Positions 54,759-64,000 of a DNA stretch of 64,000 bases are shown piece by piece. How positions within the stretch are numbered: the first letter of the stretch is position 1; every line of letters starts with the position of its first letter. The translations under genes and the position numbers were made by a program. A model generated the notes under the pieces. The model was not told the origin of the DNA, did not search any database, and saw only the letters and a program-made list of their open reading frames with translations. Source of the DNA: Pieris napi (Eukaryota > Arthropoda > Insecta > Lepidoptera > Pieridae); contig NC_062249.1 of the NCBI RefSeq assembly GCF_905475465.1, positions 4,166,501-4,230,500 on the forward strand, read 5' to 3'.

Positions 54759-57065
54759 AGTCTAGTCGACAAGTTGAAAATGGAACAAAATAGAGATACT
54801 GCTCTTAAAATTATGGGCGATAGCTCATTCGAACCGGAATGACGCCTAGAAAAATGTGCTAAAAGCGTGTATTAGCACATAAAAAATTGCAAAAGTTATA
54901 GACAATTAAAGATGAAAAAAAAATGGCATTTAGTTTTTTGCCAATATTTAATAAACTATTAATATTTAAGAAATTTCAAATAAAGATTCTGAAAGAAGAG
55001 AAAATTTCCAATAAAAAACTCCTAACTCTCGGAACTCTATCTCCATTATTTATAACTTTAATTTAACGCTGAAAATAGGTCTGCGGGTGACATTTTTAGG
55101 ATTCGCGCATGGCGTCAAAAGCGACTACGGCACATTAATTAATTTATTTAAGGTATTGAATGTTTTTTTTTAAATTTGAAAAAATTATGGTGTGTTCTGA
55201 ACACTATAATTAATTTATTCCCGTTGAAAATTTTACTTAAAGTTAAATTTTTCAACAAGTTAAATAATTGTTAACAAACGAAATTTTCTCGAACGACCGT
55301 CTTAATTGCAAGTGAAAAAAAATGTTTAAATAATGGTCGTAAAAATATTTCGCTTCGTAGAGCCTTTCTTACATACATACTTAACAAGATCGTGCCATAA
55401 AAGTTAAAAAAATATTTATACTTTGTTTATAACATTTTTTTTACTTAAACAAAAACTTAAAAATCCATGTAATGTTGTTAAAAAAAAATTTTATTTTCTA
55501 AATCATCATATAATCGTTTTTTTATTAATACAAGATATTTATTGATTTACAAAAAAAAAATTCCCGCCATTTGTTGATAAATTTTTTTTTAACAAATTAA
55601 ATAAATAAATATTTTTTAAAAAAATTTTAACACAACTTTATTACGTTAAAAATTTTATGATTTTTAAAAAAAAATTTTTTCCTAAATAACAATTTTTAAT
55701 TGTTTATAATCGTTTTTTTTTAATTTTCTATTGTTTAAATAATTAGTTAAAAAAAATTTTTTTTCTAAAAGTCATAATTGACAGTCCTCTATAAAGTAGC
55801 AGAAAAAAAATTTTTTTTAATCAACAATTCTATTGTTTATTAACTTACCAAGTTGTTATAAACAAATATTCAACTTTTTTTTATTTTTTTTCTAAAACTT
55901 CTAAAATTAACAAAAACAACCATATATAACAAAGTATAGAATTTTTAATTTTAAATAAAAGTAATATTCATGATAATCAAAAAATTTATAAAAAATTTTT
56001 TTAATTTTTTTTAATTTTTTTTTCTGTTACTTTATAGAGGACTGTTAATTATGACTTTTAGAAAAAAAAAATTTTTTAACTAATTATTTAAACAATAGAA
56101 AATTAAAAAAAACGATTATAAACAATTAAAAATTGTTATTTAGGAAATTTTTTTTTTTAAAAATCATAAAATTTTTAATGTAATAAAGTTATGTTAAAAT
56201 TTTTTAAAAAAATATGTATTTATTCAATTTGTTAAAAAAAAATTTATCAACAAATGGCGGGAATTTTTTTTTTGCAAATCAATAAATATCTTGTATTAAT
56301 AAAAAAACGATTGTATGATGATTTAGAAAAAAAAAAATTTTTTTAACATCATTACATGGATTTTTTAGTTTTTGTTTAAGTAAAAAAAATGTTATAAACA
56401 AAGTATAAATATTTTTTTAACTTTTATGGCACGATCTTGTTAAGTATGTATGTAAGAAAGGCTCTACGAAGCGAAATATTTTTACGACCATTATTTAAAC
56501 ATTTTTTTTCACTTACAATTAAGACGGTCGTTCGAGAAAATTTCGTTTGTTAACAATTATTTAACTTGTTGAAAAATTAATTTTAAGTAAAATTTTCAAC
56601 GGGAATAAATTAATTATAGTGTTCAGAACACACCATAATTTTTTCAAATTTGAAAAAAAATATTCAATACCTTAAATAAATTAATTAATGTGCCGTAGTC
56701 GCTTTTGACGCCACGCGCGAATCCTAAAAATGTCACCCGCAGACCTATTTTCAGCGTTAAATTAAAGTTATAAATAATGGAGATAGAGTTCCGAGAGTTA
56801 GGAGTTTTTTATTGGAAATTTTCTCTTCTTTCAGAATCTTTATTTGAAATTTCTTAAATATTAATAGTTTATTAAATATTGGCAAAAAACTAAATGCCAT
56901 TTTTTTTTCATCTTTAATTGTCTATAACTTTTGCAATTTTTTATGTGCTAATACACGCTTTTAGCACATTTTTCTAGGCGTTATTCCGGTTCCAATGAGC
57001 TATCGCACATAATTTTAAGAGCAGTATCTCTATTTTGTTCCATTTTCAACTTGTCGACTAGACTA
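54759..57065. repeat. 2.3-kb near-perfect palindrome (giant fold-back)
   Basis: The left end TAGTCTAGTCGACAAGTTGA and the right end are exact complements. Paired anchors stay in register across the arms: positions sum to 111824 at the termini and again at CCCGCC 55563 with GGCGGG 56256-56261. The shift is only two bases near the inner end (CAGTCC 55782). Arms are about 1.05 kb each around a spacer of about 0.2 kb (about 55816-56015). Differences between arms are sparse point changes. It is very AT-rich with long A/T runs and no coding potential. The outer 40 bases could be transposon TIRs, and AAA on both sides may be a short duplication. Its class is unknown. Confidence 0.85.
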
Positions 57066-57586
57066 AAACAATTTAATCAAGAACGTCATACACGGCAATC
57101 ACCGTCCGTGTCCGTCACTACCCTTAACCTATTAATGTGTTCCTGTAAAGTGGTGTTAAATGCAGTAATCAAACCTTTAATTATAATATTTAATACTTCA
57201 TCGATACAAAAACAAACATTAGCAAGCTATATTAACATGTAATTACAAACTATACTCGGTGCTCATGCCTGTGACAATGCATTCCTATTTTCCCATCTAA
57301 GACGAAACTTACATAAACAGCGAGTGACGAAGTTAAAACATTAAAATCTCTTTTGTGTAGTAATATATTCTGTGGCTTGCGTGAACTGTAAGTAGAGAAA
57401 GTTGAGAGAATTAATTCAATGGTCACAGAGGTGAAGCCGCGCTCACAACTTTTTTCATTTAGCACTTTTGTTGCTAAAGTATTCTCCGCGGAACTGTATA
57501 TTACACGCGTTTCGGCAGTTTCTTGAGGCTACAGCTTAAAATACGTTCAAATCATTATTTTCTTGATGATAGGAATTATATAGTGA
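57066..57586. other. Intergenic sequence, no gene seen
   Basis: Nothing recognised. Confidence 0.3.
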
Positions 57587-57899
57587 TACTAGCTGATCCG
57601 GCAAACGTCGTTTTGCCATGTATATATTAAAAAATAGGGGTTGATCGTATAGGGGTGAAAATTAGGGGTTGTATGTATTTTTTAATGCTGTATCATTATA
57701 AAATTAAAAAAAAACTAAAAATTAAAAAAAAATGAGGAGTGGACTACTCTTAACATTTAGGGCGATGAAAAATAGATGTTGTCCGATTCACAGACATAGG
57801 TACCCAATATTCACACAAAATTTTATGAGAATCGGTCAAGCCGTTTCGGAGGAGTTTAACTACAAACACTGCGAGACGAGAATTTTATATATTAGATTA
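57587..57899 (+). repeat. Copy of the ACTAGCTGACC repeat family
   Basis: Full-length copy closely matching 21951-22264: start ATACTAGCTGATCCGGCAAA, end GAATTTTATATATTAGATTA. Confidence 0.72.
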
Positions 57900-58011
57900 T
57901 GTTAGTTGATTTCAGTGCGTGAATTAAATAGGATACGAATTTAAAATACAAAGAAACTAATTAGAAATATCTGTCAACGGAGTAGAAGGAATACTAAGCC
58001 ATATAATAATA

Positions 58012-59165
58012 AAGGGTATTTCAACAAGAAGTTTGTTTTTCAATTGTGGCAACACCGAGAACGTGATAGTTTTGACATTTAGTTTTTGGCGGTATTCGTA
58101 GCAGGTGCTTTGGCAATTATTACAATGAATTCAATTTCGCTCGAAAATCGCATTAAAATAATTCAAATCCACTATAAAAATGGTGGTTCTGTTAAAGTTA
58201 CATTTCGTAAAATTCGTGATATTTTCGGCCAGCATAATCGTCCTTCTGAGACCGCTGTTAAGAATTTGGTCGCGAAATTTGAGTCGACAGGCTCGGTACA
58301 AAATGTGCCAACACCAACACGTGTTCGACCGGGTCGTTCAACAGAAAACATCGCCGCCGTGAGCCACAGTGTTGAAGAAGATCAAAATTTGTCAATTTCA
58401 CGACGTTCTCAACAATTGGGGTTATCCAAAAGCACAACATGGCGAATTTTGCGAAAGGATTTGGCTTTGAAGCCTTACAAGATTCAACTGGTGCAGGAAT
58501 TAAAGCTGATCGACCATTCAAATCGCCGCAGATTCGCTCAGTTCATTCAGGAACAACCTGCTGGTTTTTCTGAAAAAATCATTTTCTCGTGATTGGGCCA
58601 TTTTTTTTCGAAGATGAGGCTGGAAATGCGGTAACAGTCAATGGATCACGGTATCGCGAGATGTTAACCACTAAATTTTGGCCTATTATTGATGACATGG
58701 ATATCACTGAAATGTGGTTTCAACAGGACGGTGCCACATGTCACACAGCCAATGAAACGATCAATTTATTGCAAACCAAATTGTCCGAGCGCATAATTTC
58801 GCGAAATTCAGCTGTTAAGTGGCCAGCCAGATCGTGTGATTTAACACCACTGGATTATTTTTTGTGGGGCTATGTTAAAGACAGAGTCTATACGGAGCCA
58901 ATCGAATCGATTGCAGCCTTAAAACGCAAAATCCGTGATGTCATTAACGAAATAGACCCTCCATTTTGCCAAAAAGTGATTAAAAATTTTGATGAAAGAA
59001 TCAACATCTGTCAGCGTCGTCGTGGTGGACATTTGCCAGATATCATTTTTCATTCATAATTGCCAAACTTTTCTCTTTGTAATACAATAAAAATTTTATT
59101 CATTTTCCTCTAAATTCTTTGTTTTATTTTGTTTTAGAAAACAAAGTTCTTGTTGAAAAACCCTT
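58012..59165 (+). mobile_element. Rosa-type (DD41D) mariner element, internally deleted
   Basis: A 1154-bp unit flanked by TA (58010-58011, 59166-59167). Inverted ends: AAGGGTATTTCAACAAGAAG at the left; the right end reads AACAAAGTTCTTGTTGAAAA then ACCCTT. It carries one transposase gene, broken by a deletion. Ends, target and gene order are those of a once-autonomous mariner. Confidence 0.9.
58125..59059 (+). pseudogene. Mariner transposase (rosa, DD41D), first catalytic Asp deleted
   Basis: ATG at 58125 begins MNSISLENRIKIIQIHYKNG, an N-terminal helix-turn-helix region. The linker has GRSTENIAAV and a second HTH has LGLSKSTTWRILRKD. The frame ends at IIFS followed by TGA, then resumes in another frame at IGPFFFEDEAGNAVTVNG, EMWFQQDGATCHTA (second Asp) and LTPLDYFLWGYVKD (third Asp), ending DIIFHS. 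Forty-one residues lie between the second and third Asp, which is the DD41D spacing of rosa mariners. The segment holding the first Asp (FSDEAHF in the relative at 41591) is missing, about 50 codons, so no activity is possible. Confidence 0.88.
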
Positions 59166-59167
59166 TA

Positions 59168-61349
59168 TAATTTAATATTTCCTTATATTACACATGTCCC
59201 CAAATACGTCATAATATACAAATAATACCTTAAAAACTACAGGACTGCTTTTGATGAAACTTGTTTCCTTAGATGAAATATAAACCAATTAAATTAATAT
59301 TGGCATAACGGTTCTACAAAGTTTCGGACCAACACAAGAAATTTAGCACACGTGGAAAAATAAATAGATCATGATACTAAAATATAAACCTATTTCAACA
59401 AACCTCCATAAGATAATCTTCCTTTTTTTAAATCGCTTAAAAATGCCTAGCTCAGTCGTCCACACCTTTAATATAATTTAGGCAACTTTGTAAATTCATA
59501 ATAGGCGTTTCTTTGTTGGTTCAAAATAATTCATTAAAAGGTGTTGAACTCACCTTGCTGACTTTACGGGTTAAAAACGGGTTGAATTGTCAAAAATTCA
59601 CAATTATTTATTTTTAATTAACTAACATACCAATTTGCTAAAGAAAGACCTTCATATCAAATTTGTTTACAAGCTTTAATGCAGTAATTTCTAGGCATGT
59701 ACACTTTATAAATTAAATCCCGATATATGAGTTCTGGAATAACCTAGATGAAGTGGTGGTAATTAGTATTTAAAAAATATAAAGTTTTCCATTCACTAAT
59801 TATATATATAATACCACTAGTATGTAAGCTGTTTTTTGACCTATCTGCTGCATTGCTTAATTTGTAAGTAATACTTTGGGCCTATTTTAGTATAGTAGTT
59901 TTATTCTAGGAGTACATTGTCTTCACATATTATTATTTAACTAATGTATACAAAATATTGTAAACCCATTTTAAAAGAGTAAGTGTGGAGTTTTTTTGCT
60001 CATTCTTTTCCACACAAAACTACCTTTTGGAAGGGGCAACTAGAATCATATTTATATTTAATTCAAGTCGTTCAAAAGTGCTCTTTTAGGTGGTCTAATT
60101 GAAATGAATGATTTGACTTTGACTTGGCTTGACTTTATTCAAGCCGGTAAATTACAACTTGCACTGTCCACTTGTGTGTACATTTTAGGAAAATCGATTT
60201 TTATTTAACCCGAAGATTGAAGACGCGTGTGAGGCTTACTTCTTAATAGCCTTTGGACATTTAGCATAAAGAGTTCCCTATAACTTGGAGAAGTTTGTGA
60301 CTGATAGGTCCCGATGCCGATCCCCTACTTGTCCAAGTTAAGGTCCTTACAGACCTTAGGCCACAGGCGCTGAAGTTTGGGCGAGCTATGCAACAATATC
60401 TTCAATAAGAAAGAACTATAGGAAGATCGTGACTATAGAAAGAACGTGACTATAGAAAGAAAGAAAAAGTAGGTATGTGTGGTATTGGTGCGTGGGGTAG
60501 GATGATTTAAGAATCGTCCTAGTTTTATTAATATTAGTAATATATATAATATAATGTATACAGTACGTATACACTATACATTATAATATAGATGTTTTAT
60601 ATTATAACGTATACAGTGTATAATCGCTAATTGCTCAAGGCATTGTTTATTATACTAATTAAGACATCACCCCGCCTTATTGTTTCGCTTTATTATAATT
60701 AAACACTTATGTTAGAAACTAATAATTAATATTTTCTTGGCCAAGGTCTTTAATCTGAAATAAGGCTTGTTATGACAGATTTTTAGCTTGAGGTCTTGTT
60801 TTTTTTATTTATATTAGTCTGATAGAAGATAAGAAGAAGATATAAGATGTTTTTTTTTGAAAATTAACCCTTCAAATGGTATAGCATGTTCTGAAGATCG
60901 TGGTTTTCATTTTATATAAAGAATAATTTAGTTGGGAGTTATGTAACCTAACAGTAATTAAGTTATATTTTAGTTAATAATTAGAAGCTCACACCAAATG
61001 TTAGCAATTATCCCACACTTGAAGCCAAATATACGATTTTCCCACAGTCATAAATTATAATATAACATTCTTTTTCCGATAATGTCCAATAGCTTGATTA
61101 TATATTGGTTATTCTTTATAGAAAACATAAGTGTCAATTAGATTTAAGAACCCTGAAATAAGTTAGTTTTTTTGTTAATCCAGCGTCGCAACCCCGCTAT
61201 CCCTTTAGTTATAAGCTAAACGATTAAAGCCTGTTCAACTTCAAACCAAGAGTTTTATTTAACATATATTTGAACATCGCCACGACAACCGCCACCGAAC
61301 TTAACTCAGGTCAGGGACGTATAATATTAATATTTCACTTAAATAAATA
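59168..61349. other. Intergenic sequence, no gene seen
   Basis: AT-rich. An imperfect AT palindrome (ATATAATATAATGTATACAG with ACTATACATTATAATATAGA) lies at about 60540-60625. Nothing else recognised. Confidence 0.35.
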
Positions 61350-61351
61350 AA

Positions 61352-62168
61352 ACAATGGCGCTACAACCTTTTTTGGTTTGGGCCTCAATTTTCTGTATCT
61401 GTTTCATGATCATTTGTTAATCTAATAGGCAAGTAGGTGATCAGCCTTCTGTAATGAAGGCATCAAATATTTTTTTCTATGAGCTATACGCTAATAAAAT
61501 GTTATGAAAAAATTCTGTACCGAAATGTACGTTCAAACATATTTTAATCCAAAGAACTTACTTCTTAGAAACTATTATGTACGGATTAAATCAGATTACA
61601 AACTGTGCTTCAATATTTTATCAAATTGAACGATAATGTTAAATGATATAAAATACGTTTCTGCTCAAGTATGATATTCTTAAAGAGTTGGAGTTCAGAA
61701 GGAGTAATGTAAAAGTCTACAGTACTTTGTACGAGGAATAAAATTGCGCGCTAACTTTTAATACAAGGCTTAACATAAAAGAAAGTTGAAGTTCCACTAT
61801 TAGCGGTTTATTAGTAACAAGAATTCAGGGATTATTAAGTTTTATACACCGTGGAGGATTTCAAAAGAAAAATTACTTTTGTTTCTCAAGAACGTTGCTC
61901 GGAGTGCTTTCGAAGTTTGTAATGGAATACCTACCTACCTATGATGCAAGTAAACACTGCAAGATGTTATATTTGGACCTACCTTAATAATTTACTCACA
62001 CCGTTGACTATTTGGGTCTAAGGCAAGCCGGTTTCCTCACGATGTTTTCCTTCACCGTTCGAGCGAATGTTAAATGCGCACATAGAAAGAAAGCCCATTG
62101 GTGCACAACTGGGGATTGAACCTACGACCTCTGGGATGAGAGTCGCGCGCTGAAGCCACTACACTATT
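61352..62168 (-). mobile_element. SINE (Metulj-like) split by about 540 bp of other sequence
   Basis: The 3' half (CAATGGCGCTACAACC ... GTAGGTGATCAGCCTTCTGT) is at 61352-61452. The 5' half, with B box GGGGATTGAACCTACGACC, is at 61996-62168. The two halves meet in the consensus with at most a few bases lost. The intervening 61453-61995 is AT-rich, without coding signature or clear terminal repeats. Confidence 0.75.
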
Positions 62169-62688
62169 GCTTTTCTAATACTCAGTATTATTTCTATAAA
62201 ATATACACGAAACTTAGTGAATAGTTGTGTCGAGGCTATATTATAAGTTCTAATGTAACAATAAGATGATATTTTTTTAATATCAAGTATCAAAAATCGT
62301 TATCTACTTGTAATAAATTTATCTACTTAAACACAATTAAAACATAAATGGCTTTAAATGTTTGGTTACGATAAACGCTCCTGCTTAGAAGACGATTATC
62401 GCTATAAAAGTAGGCACCCTCATATCCAAGTCATCACGTAGGCTCATATGAAAACGTATTGTTGGTTCAGGTAAGTTGAGAACACGAAGATTTTTCTATC
62501 TTTTGTATGGTTTTACTATGATATGTTTATTTTTTATCTAATATTCGCTATTCTGACGAAAGCCAAATTGGTAATAAGGTTAAAACCTTCTTTTCTCTCT
62601 GTCTTTTACAGACATTTATTCCATTAAAGTGATATAAAAAAATCACTGTCCGTATCACGTAAAGCTATCATTCTAATGTTTATGTCAC
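62169..62688. other. Intergenic sequence, no gene seen
   Basis: AT-rich; nothing recognised. Confidence 0.3.
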
Positions 62689-62940
62689 CGTAAAATTGTA
62701 AACCCCGTTAGACAACAAACGAATTAACAAACAAATATGGTGGCGCGGGGCACATTCCTTTCAACCAATCAGCGCGCGAGGTGCGATCCGTTTCACAATT
62801 TGACGGTTTCACTTTGATAGATTACAATCTACCGAATAATAATACGTTAAATTGTAAGCAGTACGCTGAGGTTCACAATATTTCGACAGTTTATAATCTC
62901 GCGAGATAGATTACAATCTAACGGTGTTTACAATTTTACG
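62689..62940. mobile_element. 252-bp MITE with CGTAAAATTGTAAAC ends
   Basis: Left end CGTAAAATTGTAAACCCCGTTAGA and the inverted right end (TCTAACGGTGTTTACAATTTTACG) match with one difference over 24 bases. Inside, the word TAGATTACAATCTA occurs twice. Target duplication is not clear, so the class is open. Confidence 0.7.
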
Positions 62941-63011
62941 TTAACATTTATATACCGCTAGATACTAGATCGAAAATCTCTGTTTTTAATACGTTTTTTC
63001 TGCTGGAAGAA

Positions 63012-63125
63012 CAGCCTTGCAATTCTGTAACTCACTTTTCGAACTCACATAGCGGTTTTCGCAGGGCCGGTCGCGCTCAAATCAGTCGTGAAGCAGTCAT
63101 TTTATGATTTGGCTATCGCAAGGCA
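63012..63125. mobile_element. Fold-back MITE copy, spacer and most of right arm missing
   Basis: CAGCCTTGCAATTCTGTAAC ... TTATGATTTGGC, then directly CTATCGCAAGGCA: a full left arm joined to the last dozen bases of the right arm. Confidence 0.75.
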
Positions 63126-63265
63126 GTTTTCCACTCGTGATCAATCGTCAATCAAACCGTTATGTGAAAAATAAATACGAAAACGTTCATCCAAAAAATA
63201 TATAGTTATAGCCAAAAATTTCATTCAGCGCGTTATGCAATGTATAAGAAACATTAATTTGAGAG

Positions 63266-63362
63266 CCGTTAACGCATCCACTTAAATGGTTGCCCATGGG
63301 CTGCGATAACTGCTCATTATGAGCGTCCCGTATGCTCGTTTGCCCTCCTATCCCATAAAAGA
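63266..63362 (+). mobile_element. LINE 3'-tail fragment
   Basis: GTTAACGCATCCACTTAAAT, GTTGCCCATGGGCTGCGATA and TGCTCGTTTGCCCTCCTATC match the tail nested in the hAT element at 23898. Confidence 0.6.
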
Positions 63363-64000
63363 TAAGTCTTAATAAATAATATAACCTATGTTAAAGCAAA
63401 AATGACAACGGCAACATTAAGATGAATCAAACAATATTTGTTTTTTTCATCTATTAAATTACTACTAGAAATATTTTTCTAGTAATAGTGAACTAGTCAG
63501 AAATAATATTGTTTTAATTATAAAATAAACAATTTGGCGTTTTACTTTTTTATGATTTAATGAATATAAAAACCAACGGATAAACATTTCCAACAGTTTT
63601 GGTCTTCTCTGTCATAGCTGCGGTATGCGAAATTTTATTTAGTTATGGTCTGTGGACTTTCACTTACTGCCTTAGACCCTAAAAGTTGACGTCGTGTGTC
63701 AGAAAAGAAGGCTGATCGTATTAGATAAAATATGATCACGTAACAGGCTGTTAATTAAACTTTGCTCCATTATTTTAAAGTTATTATTTAAACCAATAAA
63801 AAAAAATTAAACTTCGCTTCTAAGAAAGTTTTTTTTATTTTTTTACTGCATACAAAACTTTGAATAAAAGAAGTTTATTAGCTACATACAATAGCTAAAT
63901 TATATCAACAGACATATGCTTTATAACTGAGTCGGAAAAGCAGGAGGCGAACTCGATACAAGTATTCCAAAGCTAATGTATGAGACCTACGCGAGAGATA
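63363..64000. other. Intergenic sequence with a SINE scrap
   Basis: 63650-63720 retains GGACTTTCACTTACTGCCTT, AAAAGTTGACGTCGTGTGTC and AGAAGGCTGATC of the main SINE in plus orientation, heavily deleted. Otherwise AT-rich with no gene seen up to the window end. Confidence 0.5.

Overview
The window is AT-rich insect DNA, almost certainly from a butterfly or moth. The evidence is a dense set of elements typical of Lepidoptera: many copies of a tRNA-derived SINE resembling the butterfly Metulj group, LINE 3' ends carrying the 'GGCAACGCACTTGCGAGCC ... CATCAGGTGAGCC' tail, rosa-type (DD41D) mariners, and a full-length R1-like retrotransposon. No bacterial or viral genome organisation is visible.

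The only host gene I can support is at the left edge (701-2447, + strand). It consists of the last exons of a spliced immunoglobulin-superfamily gene, perhaps of the beaten-path (beat) family. Two coding exons join in phase, followed by either of two candidate terminal exons. Both candidates end in a hydrophobic tail of the kind used for GPI anchoring or membrane insertion. Upstream exons lie outside the window.

The rest is a transposon graveyard with some well-preserved elements. 4.8-6.7 kb: LINE remnants and a SINE with a perfect 13-bp target duplication. 7.3-7.7 kb: a Harbinger-like MITE. 8.5-9.9 kb: an element with terminal inverted repeats (TIRs) of about 314-333 bp, enclosing the decayed tail of an unnamed Cys-rich arthropod protein family. 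10.3-18.3 kb: SINEs, one split by a 163-bp MITE, LINE pieces and fold-back MITEs. 19.7-24.1 kb: an internally deleted mariner and a hAT element with a perfect 8-bp target duplication. 24.5-31.3 kb: low-copy repeats, an R1-like LINE tail with a perfect 20-bp hairpin, a mariner C-terminus and a LINE 3' end. 32.8-44.8 kb: MITEs including one in a TTAA target, SINEs, a rearranged rosa mariner and an RTE-like tail.

45.3-52.1 kb holds the best-preserved element: a minus-strand, apparently full-length non-LTR retrotransposon. It has an intact ORF1 (502 aa) and ORF2 (1269 aa; endonuclease, reverse transcriptase, RNase H, zinc knuckle), a 36-nt poly(A) end and a 12-14 bp target duplication. 54.8-57.1 kb is a 2.3-kb near-perfect palindrome with no coding capacity. 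58.0-59.2 kb is a second rosa mariner that has lost its first catalytic aspartate. The remainder to 64 kb is intergenic sequence with SINE, MITE and LINE fragments.

The genes do not form a pathway; the theme is layered insertion. The observations most worth following are the long-TIR element carrying the Cys-rich protein tail, the giant palindrome, the intact R1-like retrotransposon, the fold-back rearrangement of a mariner, and the alternative anchor exons of the Ig gene. All identifications come from reading the sequence and remembered family features; no database search was run.
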